Assembly (NCBI RefSeq): GCF_000812465.1
Contig: NZ_JWMA01000081.1
Location: 1-64,000 of the forward strand
Reading direction: 5' to 3'
Length of the DNA: 64,000 bases
Origin: Cupriavidus sp. IDO
GTDB taxonomy: Bacteria; Pseudomonadota; Gammaproteobacteria; Burkholderiales; Burkholderiaceae
The notes below the pieces were generated by a model. That model worked only from the letters and a program-made list of their open reading frames with translations, made no database searches and was not told the DNA's origin. This document shows, in pieces, positions 17,107-25,676 of this stretch. Position numbers and translations under genes: made by a program. Every line of letters begins with the position of its first letter. Positions within the stretch are counted from its first letter, which is position 1.

Positions 17107-18281
17107 CACAACACCACCGTACGACCTTCCTTGCCAGCCGTCTTGTTGGCTTCAAGGAATGCTTCATTGAGTTCGATGCCGAAGCCAGGGCCTTCGTTGG
17201 GATAGCACATGCCGGCTTCGAAGCGAGGAATGTTCAAGGCAATGTCGGTGCCTTGCTCGATGTTCTTGCTCTCCATCGTGCCGTGGATCAACAGCGGCCC
17301 AATGGATTCGTTCAGACCTTGCGACGCCCATTCGTTGGCCGTCCACAAATGCGCGGAGGGACTGTGCTCCAGGCCGGAACCAATCATGCAGCCGCAGTGA
17401 ACAGGTAATCCGGCCAGGCGTGCCAAGGTGAGCCAGCGCTGCGACTTGACCAGGCCGCCGGCCTTCTGGAGCTTGATAAACAGCCCGTCCGATGCGCGGC
17501 GGTCGATGATTTCCTTCAGGTGATGCAATTCCTGTGCGGACTCGTCCGCGTAGATCGGCGTCTGGACTTGCGCCCGCAAGCGGGCCATGCCTTCGATGTC
17601 CCAGTAGGGCAGCGGCTGCTCGATCAGGTCCAGGCCGGCGGAGTCGATCTTGCGGATGATGTGCAAAGCCTTCTCGTAGCTCCAGAAACCGTTTGCATCG
17701 ATGGTCAGGTAGGCATCGGCGCCGACTGTATCGCGCACGGCGTGCACCATGTCGATGTCGTCCTGCAATGAGCCGTAGCCGATCTTCATCTTGAACAGAG
17801 CAAAGCCGATCTTCTTCGCCTGTGCAGCCTCCGCAGCTACGTCTTCCGGCTTGCCGGCCGAGAGCACCCAGCCCTGGCGCGCCGCTTCGATCGTGCGACC
17901 GCCCAGCAGTTCGTACACGGGAACGCCGAGCAGCTTACCCTTGAGGTCGTGCAGCGCGAAATCAACGGTCGCCTTGGCCTGATTGTTGTCGCGCACCAGC
18001 AAGTCCATCTTGCCGACAATCTTCTCGATATTGCGCGGGTCTTCGCCAAGCAGGACACGCGGCGCGATCACATTGGCGATCATGCCAATGATCGATTCCT
18101 GGAGTTCGCCGCGGTACCACGACGAGGTGTCGCCGGAGTCGGCGTATCCGACGGTGCCGTCGTCGGTGGTGATCTTCAACACCACGCTGTCGATGGAGGT
18201 GATGCGCGTGTTCGGCATGATCACGGGCTTCTTCAGCGGCGTTGATACTGGCAGGCATTCAACCTTGACGATTCTGGTCAT
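17106..18281 (-). CDS. Mandelate racemase / muconate lactonizing enzyme family protein
   Basis: The 391-residue enolase-superfamily protein is of the MLE subgroup. It has an N-terminal capping domain (about 1-120) followed by a TIM barrel. It keeps the KxK pair (K164, K166 in LFKMKIGYG), the metal acids D195 (TIDANGFW), E221 (LIEQPLP) and D246 (IYADES), and the second-side lysines in FIKLQKAGG (K270/K273). Such enzymes abstract the alpha proton of a carboxylate and can be cycloisomerases, racemases or dehydratases. The substrate cannot be fixed from sequence. It is sandwiched between an aldehyde dehydrogenase and an acyl-CoA racemase. Confidence 0.86.
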   Translation of the reverse strand: MTRIVKVECLPVSTPLKKPVIMPNTRITSIDSVVLKITTDDGTVGYADSGDTSSWYRGELQESIIGMIANVIAPRVLLGEDPRNIEKIVGKMDLLVRDNNQAKATVDFALHDLKGKLLGVPVYELLGGRTIEAARQGWVLSAGKPEDVAAEAAQAKKIGFALFKMKIGYGSLQDDIDMVHAVRDTVGADAYLTIDANGFWSYEKALHIIRKIDSAGLDLIEQPLPYWDIEGMARLRAQVQTPIYADESAQELHHLKEIIDRRASDGLFIKLQKAGGLVKSQRWLTLARLAGLPVHCGCMIGSGLEHSPSAHLWTANEWASQGLNESIGPLLIHGTMESKNIEQGTDIALNIPRFEAGMCYPNEGPGFGIELNEAFLEANKTAGKEGRTVVL

Positions 18282-18335
18282 GTCATTACTCGATTGGAAG
18301 TTGTTGCGGGCTTGAAAACGGTATGTGCGGATCGC

Positions 18336-19799
18336 TCACAGGGGATATGCCGGCGCGGTGCTGCGCACCGTGGTCCACTGCCACTGCGTGAATTCGTCCC
18401 AGTTGGCGGGGCCGCCATGCCTTGACCCATTACCCGAGGCGCCCCGGCCACCCATCGGCATGGTGCCGTCGTCGTTTACGGTCTGGTCATTGACATGCAC
18501 CAGGCCTGCGTTGATCTGTTCCGCGATCGCCATGCCGCGCCCGACGTCCCGCGTATAGATTCCGGCGGAAAGCCCATATTCGCTGTCATTAGCGAGTGCA
18601 ATGGCTTCCGCGTCGCTATCGAATGCGGAAATCGAGACTACCGGCCCGAAGATTTCCTCGCGAAACGCCGGCATGTCAGGCGTGACACCCGCGAGCACGG
18701 TGGCCGGATAGAACTGGCCGTCAGGGCTGCCACCTGCCAGCAGCCTTGCGCCCATGCTGACCGACGCTTTCACGATGCGATCCACGCGCTGCACCTGCTG
18801 CGGCGTGATGATCGGGCCCAGTGCCACCGGTTGTGTGTGCGGATTGCCCACCGGCAACGTCCTGGCCTTTTCCGCCATGCGCTGTGTGTAGTCGGCGACC
18901 AGGCTTTTGTGCACGAGATGCCGGCCGGCACTCATGCAGATCTGGCCCTGATGCAGCCACGATGCCCACGCACCGCCACAGACCGCCAGGTCGAGATCGG
19001 CATCGTCCAAGATGATCAGAGCGTTCTTGCCGCCGAGTTCAAGCGCGGCCTTCTTCAGGTTCTTTCCGGCGAGTTCGCCCACGCGACGCCCAACCGCTGT
19101 CGATCCTGTGAAGGAGATCATCGCCACGTCGGGGTCCGTCACCAGGGCCTCGCCCGCCTCGGCATCGCCAGGCAGCATATGGAGCACGCCCTTGGGCAGG
19201 CCTGCGCCATCCAGCAGCAGCGCCAATAGGACCCCGCCGCTGACGGGCGTTCTCGGATCGGGCTTAAGCACCACGGCATTGCCCGTGGCCAACGCCGGCA
19301 ACGCGGATCGGCTCGACAGCAGAAACGGGAAATTGAACGGCGAAATCACTCCGACCACACCGTGTGGCACACGGCGGGCGATGCTGGTGCAACCTTCCGC
19401 GCTAGGCAGAACCAGCCCTTTCGGTTGGGTCAGCATGGCAGCCGCCTCGTGCAGGTGGTGCAGGACGGAATCGATTTCGAACATGGCCTTGGGTGGAATT
19501 CCGCCGGTCTCACGGACGATCCAGGACGCAAATTCGTCCCGGCTGGATTCCAGCAGCGCCGCTGCCTTGCGAAACACCTTGGCGCGCTCGCCATAGGGCA
19601 TGCCCACCCAACTTTTCTGAGCCTGCCTGGCCTGCGCCGCGCTGGTACGCATATCGCTGGCGGTGGCACGCCCCACTCGACCAAGCGGTTGACCCGTTGC
19701 GGGTTCGGTGACGACTATTGGTTCGCCGGACAAGGACCGCCACTCACCTGTGAATGCCTTGCCTGACCAATCGGCATCCGAAAGTACGCTTTTCGTCAT
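18336..19799 (-). CDS. NAD(P)-dependent aldehyde dehydrogenase (benzaldehyde/vanillin dehydrogenase-like)
   Basis: The 487-residue ALDH has the catalytic cysteine in GQICMSAGR, the general base glutamate in KKAALELGGKNALI, the cofactor motif SFTGSTAVGRRV and the C-terminal FREEIFGPVVSIS. GQICMS with ISPFNFPFLLSSRS resembles the benzaldehyde/vanillin dehydrogenase group, so an aromatic aldehyde is a fair guess. GGAG lies six bases before the ATG. It is divergent from an acyl-CoA dehydrogenase and shares with it a TetR-type operator that covers both promoters. Confidence 0.9.
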   Translation of the reverse strand: MTKSVLSDADWSGKAFTGEWRSLSGEPIVVTEPATGQPLGRVGRATASDMRTSAAQARQAQKSWVGMPYGERAKVFRKAAALLESSRDEFASWIVRETGGIPPKAMFEIDSVLHHLHEAAAMLTQPKGLVLPSAEGCTSIARRVPHGVVGVISPFNFPFLLSSRSALPALATGNAVVLKPDPRTPVSGGVLLALLLDGAGLPKGVLHMLPGDAEAGEALVTDPDVAMISFTGSTAVGRRVGELAGKNLKKAALELGGKNALIILDDADLDLAVCGGAWASWLHQGQICMSAGRHLVHKSLVADYTQRMAEKARTLPVGNPHTQPVALGPIITPQQVQRVDRIVKASVSMGARLLAGGSPDGQFYPATVLAGVTPDMPAFREEIFGPVVSISAFDSDAEAIALANDSEYGLSAGIYTRDVGRGMAIAEQINAGLVHVNDQTVNDDGTMPMGGRGASGNGSRHGGPANWDEFTQWQWTTVRSTAPAYPL

Positions 19800-19908
19800 T
19801 TATCTCCATCTCCTAAGGCTGTGTGCTGGCGTCTTTGCGCCCAACTCAACACTCTGCACCGCTGACACCGTGTGACGTCTTGCGCTGCCGCGTCCTGAAG
19901 TTCAGGCC

Positions 19909-19937
19909 AATGTATCGCCGTTCCATTTTTTAGTCAA
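19909..19937 (-). promoter_or_regulatory. Predicted promoter of the aldehyde dehydrogenase operon
   Basis: On the minus strand TTGACT (19937-19932) and TACATT (19914-19909) are 17 bases apart. The -35 box lies within the left half of the palindrome at 19,933-19,954, so a bound regulator would block it. Confidence 0.5.
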
Positions 19938-19954
19938 CCAACTGGTTGGTTGAC
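19933..19954. promoter_or_regulatory. TetR-type operator 1 (divergent promoter)
   Basis: Perfect 10-bp arms GTCAACCAAC (19933-19942) and GTTGGTTGAC (19945-19954) flank a 2-base centre. The site covers the -35 boxes of both divergent promoters. A second, nearly identical palindrome precedes the CoA-transferase gene that is co-transcribed with the TetR regulator, which makes that regulator the likely ligand-responsive repressor. Confidence 0.75.
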
Positions 19955-19978
19955 AAATAGTTTTTGCATGACCAGAAT
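19950..19978 (+). promoter_or_regulatory. Predicted promoter of the acyl-CoA dehydrogenase gene
   Basis: TTGACA (19950-19955), a perfect -35, and CAGAAT (19973-19978) are 17 bases apart. The -35 box overlaps the right arm of TetR operator 1. Confidence 0.55.
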
Positions 19979-20037
19979 GGGCCGGTACAAGCAATGCCCG
20001 CTACGCGAACGCCATTGCTACGATCAACAACCCGGAG

Positions 20038-21204
20038 ATGAATGTGACACCGACGTCCTACCGCTCGCCCTGGATGACTGACGAGCTCGACATGCTGCGC
20101 GACACCGCGCGACGGTTTTTTGCCGAAGAGGTGGCCCCCAAGGCCGACAGATTCCGCGCCCAGCACCACATCGACCGCGATGTATGGGAAAAGGCCGGAG
20201 AATTGGGTCTGCTGTGCATGAGCATCCCCGAAGAATATGGCGGTCAAGGTGCTACGTTCGCGCATGAGGTCGTGGTGATGGAGGAGCAAGCGCGCATTTG
20301 CGATACCACCTTCGGCTTCATCCCGGGCGCGTTGAATGGCCCCGCCTTCTTCCATGGCACGGCTACGCACGAGCAACTGCTCAAGTGGATGCCCGACATT
20401 GCGTCGGGCAGGAAGATGCTGTGCGTCTGCATTACGGAGCCCGACGCCGGCACTGACGTCAAGGCGATGCGCACCACCGCTCGCCGGGAAGGCGACGAGT
20501 ATGTGCTCAACGGCAACAAGATCTTTATCACCCTGGGGCAGCAGGCCGATCTGGCGCTCGTGGCCGCCCGGACAGGCGAGCCCGGCTCAGGTGCGAAGGG
20601 CATCTCGCTGTTCATGGTCGAAACCGCCAAGACCCCCGGCTTCAAGGTCAGCAAGGTTCTGCAGAAGATCGGTCAGAACGCTCTGAACACCGCGGAAATC
20701 TTCCTCGAGGATGCACGCGTGCCGGCCGAGAACCTGATCGGCGGCGTCGAAGGCAGAGGCTTCTTCCAGCTCATGGACGTGTTCACGCGCGAGCGCCTGT
20801 CCATTGGGGTAGTGGGCATCACATGTGCCGAGCGCGCAATCGAACTGGCCGTCGATCACGCCAAGAACCGCAAAATGCTCGGCCAGACGCTGTGGGATTT
20901 CCAGAACACAAAGTTCACACTGGCTGAATGCGCCACCGAGGCCCGCATCGGCCGCGTCTTCATCGATAGCATCATCAACGACCTGGTGGACGGCAAGCCC
21001 CTGCAAGCCAACGACGCCTTGATGGCGAAGTGGTGGGGCTCCGAAAAGCAGTGCCAGATCATCGATCGCTGCTTGCAACTGTTCGGTGGCTACGGCTACA
21101 TCTGCGAATACCCGATCGCCCAGCTGTATATGGATGCCCGCGTGGCCAGAATCTATGGCGGCTCGAACGAGACGCTGAAGGATCTGATCGCACGCACCAT
21201 GTGA
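20038..21204 (+). CDS. Acyl-CoA dehydrogenase
   Basis: The 388-residue flavoprotein has all three ACAD domains: an N-terminal helical part (SPWMTDELDMLRDTARRFFAEEV), a middle beta domain with CITEPDAGTDVKAMRTTA, and a C-terminal helical domain ending QLFGGYGYICEYPIAQ and ARIYGGSNETLKDLIAR. It introduces an alpha-beta double bond into an acyl-CoA and passes electrons to ETF. The ribosome site GGAG (20034-20037) directly abuts the ATG at 20038, so the in-frame GTG at 20044 may be the real start. It is probably repressed through TetR operator 1. Confidence 0.9.
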   Translation: MNVTPTSYRSPWMTDELDMLRDTARRFFAEEVAPKADRFRAQHHIDRDVWEKAGELGLLCMSIPEEYGGQGATFAHEVVVMEEQARICDTTFGFIPGALNGPAFFHGTATHEQLLKWMPDIASGRKMLCVCITEPDAGTDVKAMRTTARREGDEYVLNGNKIFITLGQQADLALVAARTGEPGSGAKGISLFMVETAKTPGFKVSKVLQKIGQNALNTAEIFLEDARVPAENLIGGVEGRGFFQLMDVFTRERLSIGVVGITCAERAIELAVDHAKNRKMLGQTLWDFQNTKFTLAECATEARIGRVFIDSIINDLVDGKPLQANDALMAKWWGSEKQCQIIDRCLQLFGGYGYICEYPIAQLYMDARVARIYGGSNETLKDLIARTM

Positions 21205-21305
21205 ACGCGGGTCCTTGCTGCGGGACACCAGCCTTTCCCGTGGCACCGAGGGAACGTCAACGGCAACGCGCCGCCTCGAACTGAAAACGCCATACAATGC
21301 AAAGC

Positions 21306-21335
21306 TATAATATCAACCAACCGGTTGGCTGATAT
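21306..21335 (+). promoter_or_regulatory. TetR-type operator 2 with -10 box upstream of the CoA-transferase gene
   Basis: A perfect -10 box TATAAT (21306-21311) is followed by a 26-bp palindrome (21310-21335) centred on CCGG, with a single mismatched pair. Its core AACCAACCGGTTGG shares the AACCAAC half-site with operator 1. The predicted transcription start falls inside the palindrome, the usual layout for repression. The -35 box is weak. Confidence 0.7.
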
Positions 21336-21351
21336 TTTCGAAGTGAGAGTC

Positions 21352-22581
21352 ATGACAAAACATTCGACAGGTTCGCTCAAGGGTCTCCGCGTTCTGGATC
21401 TGACACACGCGCTGGCAGGCCCTTTCTGCTCGCAGGTATTGGCCGATCATGGGGCCGACGTCATCAAGATCGAACCGATCGAAGGTGACTTTTTCCGCCG
21501 CATCGGACCCTTCCGCGACGATGACACCAAGCGCCATTTCGGCGGCCTGTTTCAGTCGTGCAATCGCAACAAGCGCTCGATTGCCGTCAACTTGAAGGAT
21601 CCCGATGGCCAGGCCTTGGTACGGGAACTCATAAAGGGCGCGGATGCCCTCGTGGAAAACTACCGCGCCGGCGTGCTGGACAAGCTGAACCTCGGCTATG
21701 AGGCGCTGAAGGCAGTCAAGCCGAGCCTGGTCTACACCTCCGTGCGCGGCTTTGGCGACAAGGCCGGCGGACAAAGCCCGTATATGATGTGGCCCGCCTT
21801 CGATATCGTCGCGCAAGCCATGGGTGGATGGATGGGCATCACCGGCGAGGACGCGGATCATCCTTACAAAGTCGGCGGCGGCGTTGGCGATACCGTGCCC
21901 GGCCTGTTTGCGGCGTTTGGCACCATGGCTGCCCTGTGGCATGCGCGCGCGACCGGTGAGGGCCAGTATGTCGACATTGCCATGACCGACAGCGTACTCG
22001 CGATGTCGGAACTCGTAGTTTCGCAATATAGCTACCGGGGCATATCGCCGGTTCCGGTCGGCAACGGCATTCCCGGGCTTGCGCCGTTTGGCACCATCAA
22101 AGTCAAGGACGGCGTGATCGCCATCGCGGCGCCGCACGATGTGCAATGGGCAGAACTGTGCCGGCTGATCGGCATGCCTGAACTAATCACCGACGCTCGC
22201 TTCAATAGCGAGGGCGCCCGATGGGAAAACAATGCCGCCTTGCTCGAGGCGATCGAAACTTTCACCCGCACCAGGACCAAGGGCGAGCTACGTATACTGT
22301 TCGGTGGCCGCGTGCCATTCAGCCCTATCTACACGGCTCAGGATATCTTCGAGGATCCGCATTTTTCGGCACGCCAGATGCTGCCAGAAGTGGAGCAACC
22401 GGGCAGCGCCCGCCCCGTTGCCGTACCGGGCATTCCCGTCAAGCTTTCCGCGACGCCCGGTGCGGTACGTCACCGCGCGCCGCTGCTGGGCGAGCACACG
22501 CGGGAAATTCTTGCTGAGTTCGACATGCAAGCACCGAAGATCAAGGCCTTGCTCGAAGCCGGTACGATCTTTGCGGCATAA
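21352..22581 (+). CDS. CaiB/BaiF CoA-transferase (family III)
   Basis: The 409-residue protein opens with LKGLRVLDLTHALAGPFCSQVLADHGADVIKIE, the family N-terminus. It keeps the catalytic aspartate (D213 in GEGQYVDIAMTDSVL) that forms the CoA-transfer intermediate. It probably moves CoA from a donor such as succinyl-CoA to the pathway acid. I start it at ATG 21352 (GTGAGAG upstream), because the in-frame TTG further upstream lies inside the operator. The tetR gene follows after seven bases. Confidence 0.88.
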   Translation: MTKHSTGSLKGLRVLDLTHALAGPFCSQVLADHGADVIKIEPIEGDFFRRIGPFRDDDTKRHFGGLFQSCNRNKRSIAVNLKDPDGQALVRELIKGADALVENYRAGVLDKLNLGYEALKAVKPSLVYTSVRGFGDKAGGQSPYMMWPAFDIVAQAMGGWMGITGEDADHPYKVGGGVGDTVPGLFAAFGTMAALWHARATGEGQYVDIAMTDSVLAMSELVVSQYSYRGISPVPVGNGIPGLAPFGTIKVKDGVIAIAAPHDVQWAELCRLIGMPELITDARFNSEGARWENNAALLEAIETFTRTRTKGELRILFGGRVPFSPIYTAQDIFEDPHFSARQMLPEVEQPGSARPVAVPGIPVKLSATPGAVRHRAPLLGEHTREILAEFDMQAPKIKALLEAGTIFAA

Positions 22582-22588
22582 TCTCGCC

Positions 22589-23317
22589 ATGCCATCCCTG
22601 ACACAAGATCTCCCTGAAGTCCAGAACGAGCCGGATGCCAAGGCGGAACGCGCGCAAGCCCGTGCGCGCGCCCCGGCAAAGACGAGCCGAAGAAAGCAGT
22701 CTGAAGCGCGTCACGAGGACAAGCGCACGGCAATCCTGCGCACGGCGGCTCAGCAGTTTGCATCGAACGGCTACGAAGCCACGTCGCTTGACATGATTGC
22801 CGACGTGCTGGGCATGCATAAGGCCACGCTGTATCACTACGTGGATAATAAGGAGAGCATTCTCTATCAGTGCCTGCTCAAGTCCTTCGGCGACCTGGAT
22901 ACGATTATCGAGAAGATGGAGGACCGGACCATCCCGGTACTCGAGCGCCTGCGCATATTTGCCCGCAGCCTTGCCCTCGCGCAGAACAATGACTACGGGC
23001 GTTGCCTTGTTCTGGTTGGATCGCGTCCGCTCGACATGATGCCAGGCGGCGAGATCCGTAAGTTCCAGCGGCGCCTCGACACCACCGTGCGGGGGTTGGT
23101 AGTCCAGGGAATCGCGGACGGCACCATCAAACCTTGTCATCCTGGCCTGGTGTCGGCCATGCTGTTCGGCTCGCTGAACTGGGTCCCGCGCTGGTTCGAC
23201 AACCGTGGCAAGCTGACCCTCGAACAAGTGGTCGATGCCTTCCTCGACATGCTCATCTCGGGCATCGCCAACATCCCGGCAGCGGCAGGTACTGGCATGC
23301 AATCCCCGACCTCGTGA
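22589..23317 (+). CDS. TetR-family transcriptional regulator
   Basis: The 242-residue protein has a long charged N-terminal extension (about 40 residues rich in Ala, Arg, Glu and Lys). A TetR HTH follows (RTAILRTAAQQFASNGYEATSLDMIADVLGMHKATLYHYVDNKESI in overlapping parts, residues about 46-90) and then a helical ligand domain. It lies seven bases behind the CoA-transferase gene and is probably autoregulated through operator 2 while controlling the divergent pair through operator 1. TetR proteins with this context often respond to an acyl-CoA; that is inference. Confidence 0.87.
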   Translation: MPSLTQDLPEVQNEPDAKAERAQARARAPAKTSRRKQSEARHEDKRTAILRTAAQQFASNGYEATSLDMIADVLGMHKATLYHYVDNKESILYQCLLKSFGDLDTIIEKMEDRTIPVLERLRIFARSLALAQNNDYGRCLVLVGSRPLDMMPGGEIRKFQRRLDTTVRGLVVQGIADGTIKPCHPGLVSAMLFGSLNWVPRWFDNRGKLTLEQVVDAFLDMLISGIANIPAAAGTGMQSPTS

Positions 23318-23319
23318 GA

Positions 23320-23356
23320 ACGTCGTTTCGGTATGCGGGTCATGCCGAGACGATGT
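23320..23356 (+). terminator. Long hairpin after the tetR gene
   Basis: Bases 23320-23335 pair with 23341-23356 over 16 positions (three G-T wobbles) around the 5-base loop CGGGT. It begins three bases after the stop codon. There is no T-run. No gene is visible between here and the transposase remnant. Confidence 0.6.
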
Positions 23357-23639
23357 GGATACACCCCGACCAGCGAACCCATCGGCGAGCCGCCACCCAT
23401 GGCCACCATAGCCTTCACGACACTGCGCGCTTATGTGCATCAGGAAGTCACCTCGGCTGACCGAAGCATATGAAAAGGCCGCCCCCCGTCATATTCTTAA
23501 AAGGAGATATCAGACTTTCCTTGGGGGAGGTATCGCTGATACCCAAACCAGGGCACGGCTGGCGACTGGGGTCTGCGTGCCCTCGATGGTTGCAGGCGAA
23601 GCTTGGCGATTAATTGCATTTTGAGTTCGGCGTAACGGC

Positions 23640-25355
23640 TTCGCCTGGATATGTGGGGCGCCCCCCACTCGATGTTCGCGCGGCCATACATCTGGCGCTT
23701 GAGGAACTTGAGCCGGTTGACGTGACCCTCGGTCTGGCCGTTGCTCCATGGCAGCTTGAAGGCCGCCCGCACAGCCGGTAAGTCGGCGCGCAGGCTTTGC
23801 GCGAAACTACGCATTTCCGCAGCGTCGCAGCGCGACAGACGCCTCAATCATCGATCGAACTGCCTCGGACTTCGCCGGTGCATGAGCCCGAGAAACTCCC
23901 GCGCGAGGCTGCGGACCTCGCCCACCACGGGTTCGATCTTGCACAGCGCCCTGCACGAAGCGCTCGTGGTCCGCACTCCTGGGCTCCTCGACGGCGAGCT
24001 TCCTCCATCCGACAAGCCATCCGAACACGCGCCGGGCCGACGGGCACGGCATCGTGCGCACGGGTGCCTGGACAAGCGACACCTTGCCCTGCGGAAAGAG
24101 GAGGCGGACCACGCAATGCTGCACGGAGGCGCGACTGCCCGTATAGCCTCGCTGCTTGAGTTCTTGCCAGATCAGTTCAGGAAAGCGACATCCCTGGGCA
24201 ATTCGTTCCTCAAATTAGCTGCGATGGGGATCCAAAGGCGTCGGACCCCGCGCCTTGGGTGCGCGCTCGGGGAAGGCCCCCGCGGTGACGAACTTGCGCA
24301 CGGTTCGAGGGTTGATTGAGAGCTCGCGCCCGATTCCTTTCATCGTGCCGCCCAGGGAGCGTAGCGCCATCACCCTTTCGTACAGCGCGAGCCGCGTGGC
24401 GCGTCGCTGATCGCTCAGGCGCTGCCATGACCGCAGTGAGGAGCGGCTCGGCAACCCCTGCCGGCACAGGGTCACGCCACCGACCTCGACTAGCTGCGCG
24501 GCTTGGCACAGTTGCGGCCCGAGTCGGTACAGCAGCCCCTCGACGTTGTCGCGCAGGTTGCACAGCAGATGCCAGCGATCGGAGACTTGCTTGGCTGCCG
24601 GCAGCGCAATGTCGACCGCCTCGGAGTAGGCCCCGGCCCGATCCCTGGCGACGATCTCGATCGATGGGTGCGCACGCATCCACGCGGCCACCGCAGTTGC
24701 TTCCCTACCGGCGAACACTTCGATCGGCTCACGTCGCTCCAGGTCGACGATGATCGTTCCGTACTGGTGACCGCGCGCGATCGCCCAGTCATCGATGCCG
24801 ACGACCCGCGGTCGTGTTTTGCGCTTGCGCCCAGGAGCTCTTCGCAACTCCCGCAGCACGGTGTCGGCACTGGTGCGCAAGCCCAAGGCGTTGGCAAGCC
24901 GGGCCGCCGCCTCACCACCGAGGGCGTGACCCAGCGCGTGCAACGCCCGAGCCTGCGATCGCGTTCGACGTTGATGCCGACCGGCCAAGGCGTGGATGTT
25001 CTCGGCAAACGTACGACGGGGGCAGCCGGCGTTCGCGCACTTGAAGCGACGCACCTCAACGGCGAGAACGACCCGCTGCCCGAGCATCGGTCGTTCTTCC
25101 AGCCTGTGCACATAGCTGCCGTGGCGTCGGTTACTCCAACAACGGCAAGCAGGACAAGGTGCCGCACGAACCGTACTGCGGGCTTTGACCGTGATGGTTT
25201 CCCCTCGCGCGTCGCTGGATACGACGCGCTTACCCACACGGGTGAGAATACGATCGATCCCACCGAGAAGTTAGCTCATGGTAACGATTAACGTAGGGCC
25301 AGATCGGCCCGAAATCAAGCCCTCGACGCGGCTGTCACACAAAGTGCGGGAGAGC
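23640..25355 (-). mobile_element. Decayed insertion sequence of the ISL3 family
   Basis: The stretch is filled by one broken ISL3-type transposase gene. A possible terminal region at the right, GAGAGC preceded by ACAAAGTGCG (about 25,338-25,355), resembles ISL3 ends. I found no matching inverted repeat on the left, where transposase likeness stops near 23,668. The boundaries are therefore approximate, and target-site duplications could not be identified. Confidence 0.6.
23668..25279 (-). pseudogene. ISL3-family transposase, inactivated
   Basis: Family features are clear: an N-terminal zinc-finger-like CPACRC with RRFKCANAGCPRRTFAE, then VVGIDDWAIARGHQYGTIIVDL with the first catalytic Asp, VSDRWHLLCNLRDNV, and near the end LPWSNGQTEGHVNRLKFLKR. 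Several lesions are visible. Codon 3 after the likely ATG (25279) is TAA (25271-25273). An in-frame TAA stands at 24215-24217, with the homologous frame continuing beyond it. A one-base frameshift lies near 23,830-23,850. The normal C-terminal end after MYGRAN is replaced by unrelated sequence. The element cannot move by itself. Confidence 0.8.
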
Positions 25356-25416
25356 TAGGATTACTTCGTTCTACGATAATGGCGACCTATCCGAATAGCC
25401 GTAGATCCGTACCCGG

Positions 25417-25656
25417 CTACAGGGCACTGACGGTACGCCCATTCCTCATTCGCTCCCAGATTTCATGAGCCTCCTCGCGCAACAGCCAATCAGGAACCCT
25501 TTCGGCAACGGGATATTTGCCGCCCACCGCAAAATCCACTTCTGCGATGAGCTCGCAGTCTTCGTCCAGGCGAATCGTCAGCACAGGGAATATCCGGGGC
25601 GCAGGTGGCAACTCGACCTTGCGGACAGACAGTACATCGCCCATGCCGAAGTACAT
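25417..25656 (-). CDS. Small hypothetical protein
   Basis: The 79-codon acidic frame (VLTIRLDEDCELIAEVDFAVGG, then VPDWLLREEAHEIWERM) lies 20 bases downstream of the second acyl-CoA racemase gene on the same strand. The composition is protein-like, and the opposite-strand frame looks less so. I recognise no domain. It may be a small partner of the racemase gene or the tail of a lost gene next to the insertion sequence. No strong ribosome site is visible. Confidence 0.4.
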   Translation of the reverse strand: MYFGMGDVLSVRKVELPPAPRIFPVLTIRLDEDCELIAEVDFAVGGKYPVAERVPDWLLREEAHEIWERMRNGRTVSAL

Positions 25657-25676
25657 AATCAGCCCGGCAACCCCGC

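Noticed and set aside
23560..25340. Possible terminal inverted repeat of the ISL3 element using the shared octamer GCCCTCGA near both ends
   Set aside because: The two copies are in direct, not inverted, orientation and the likeness does not extend further.
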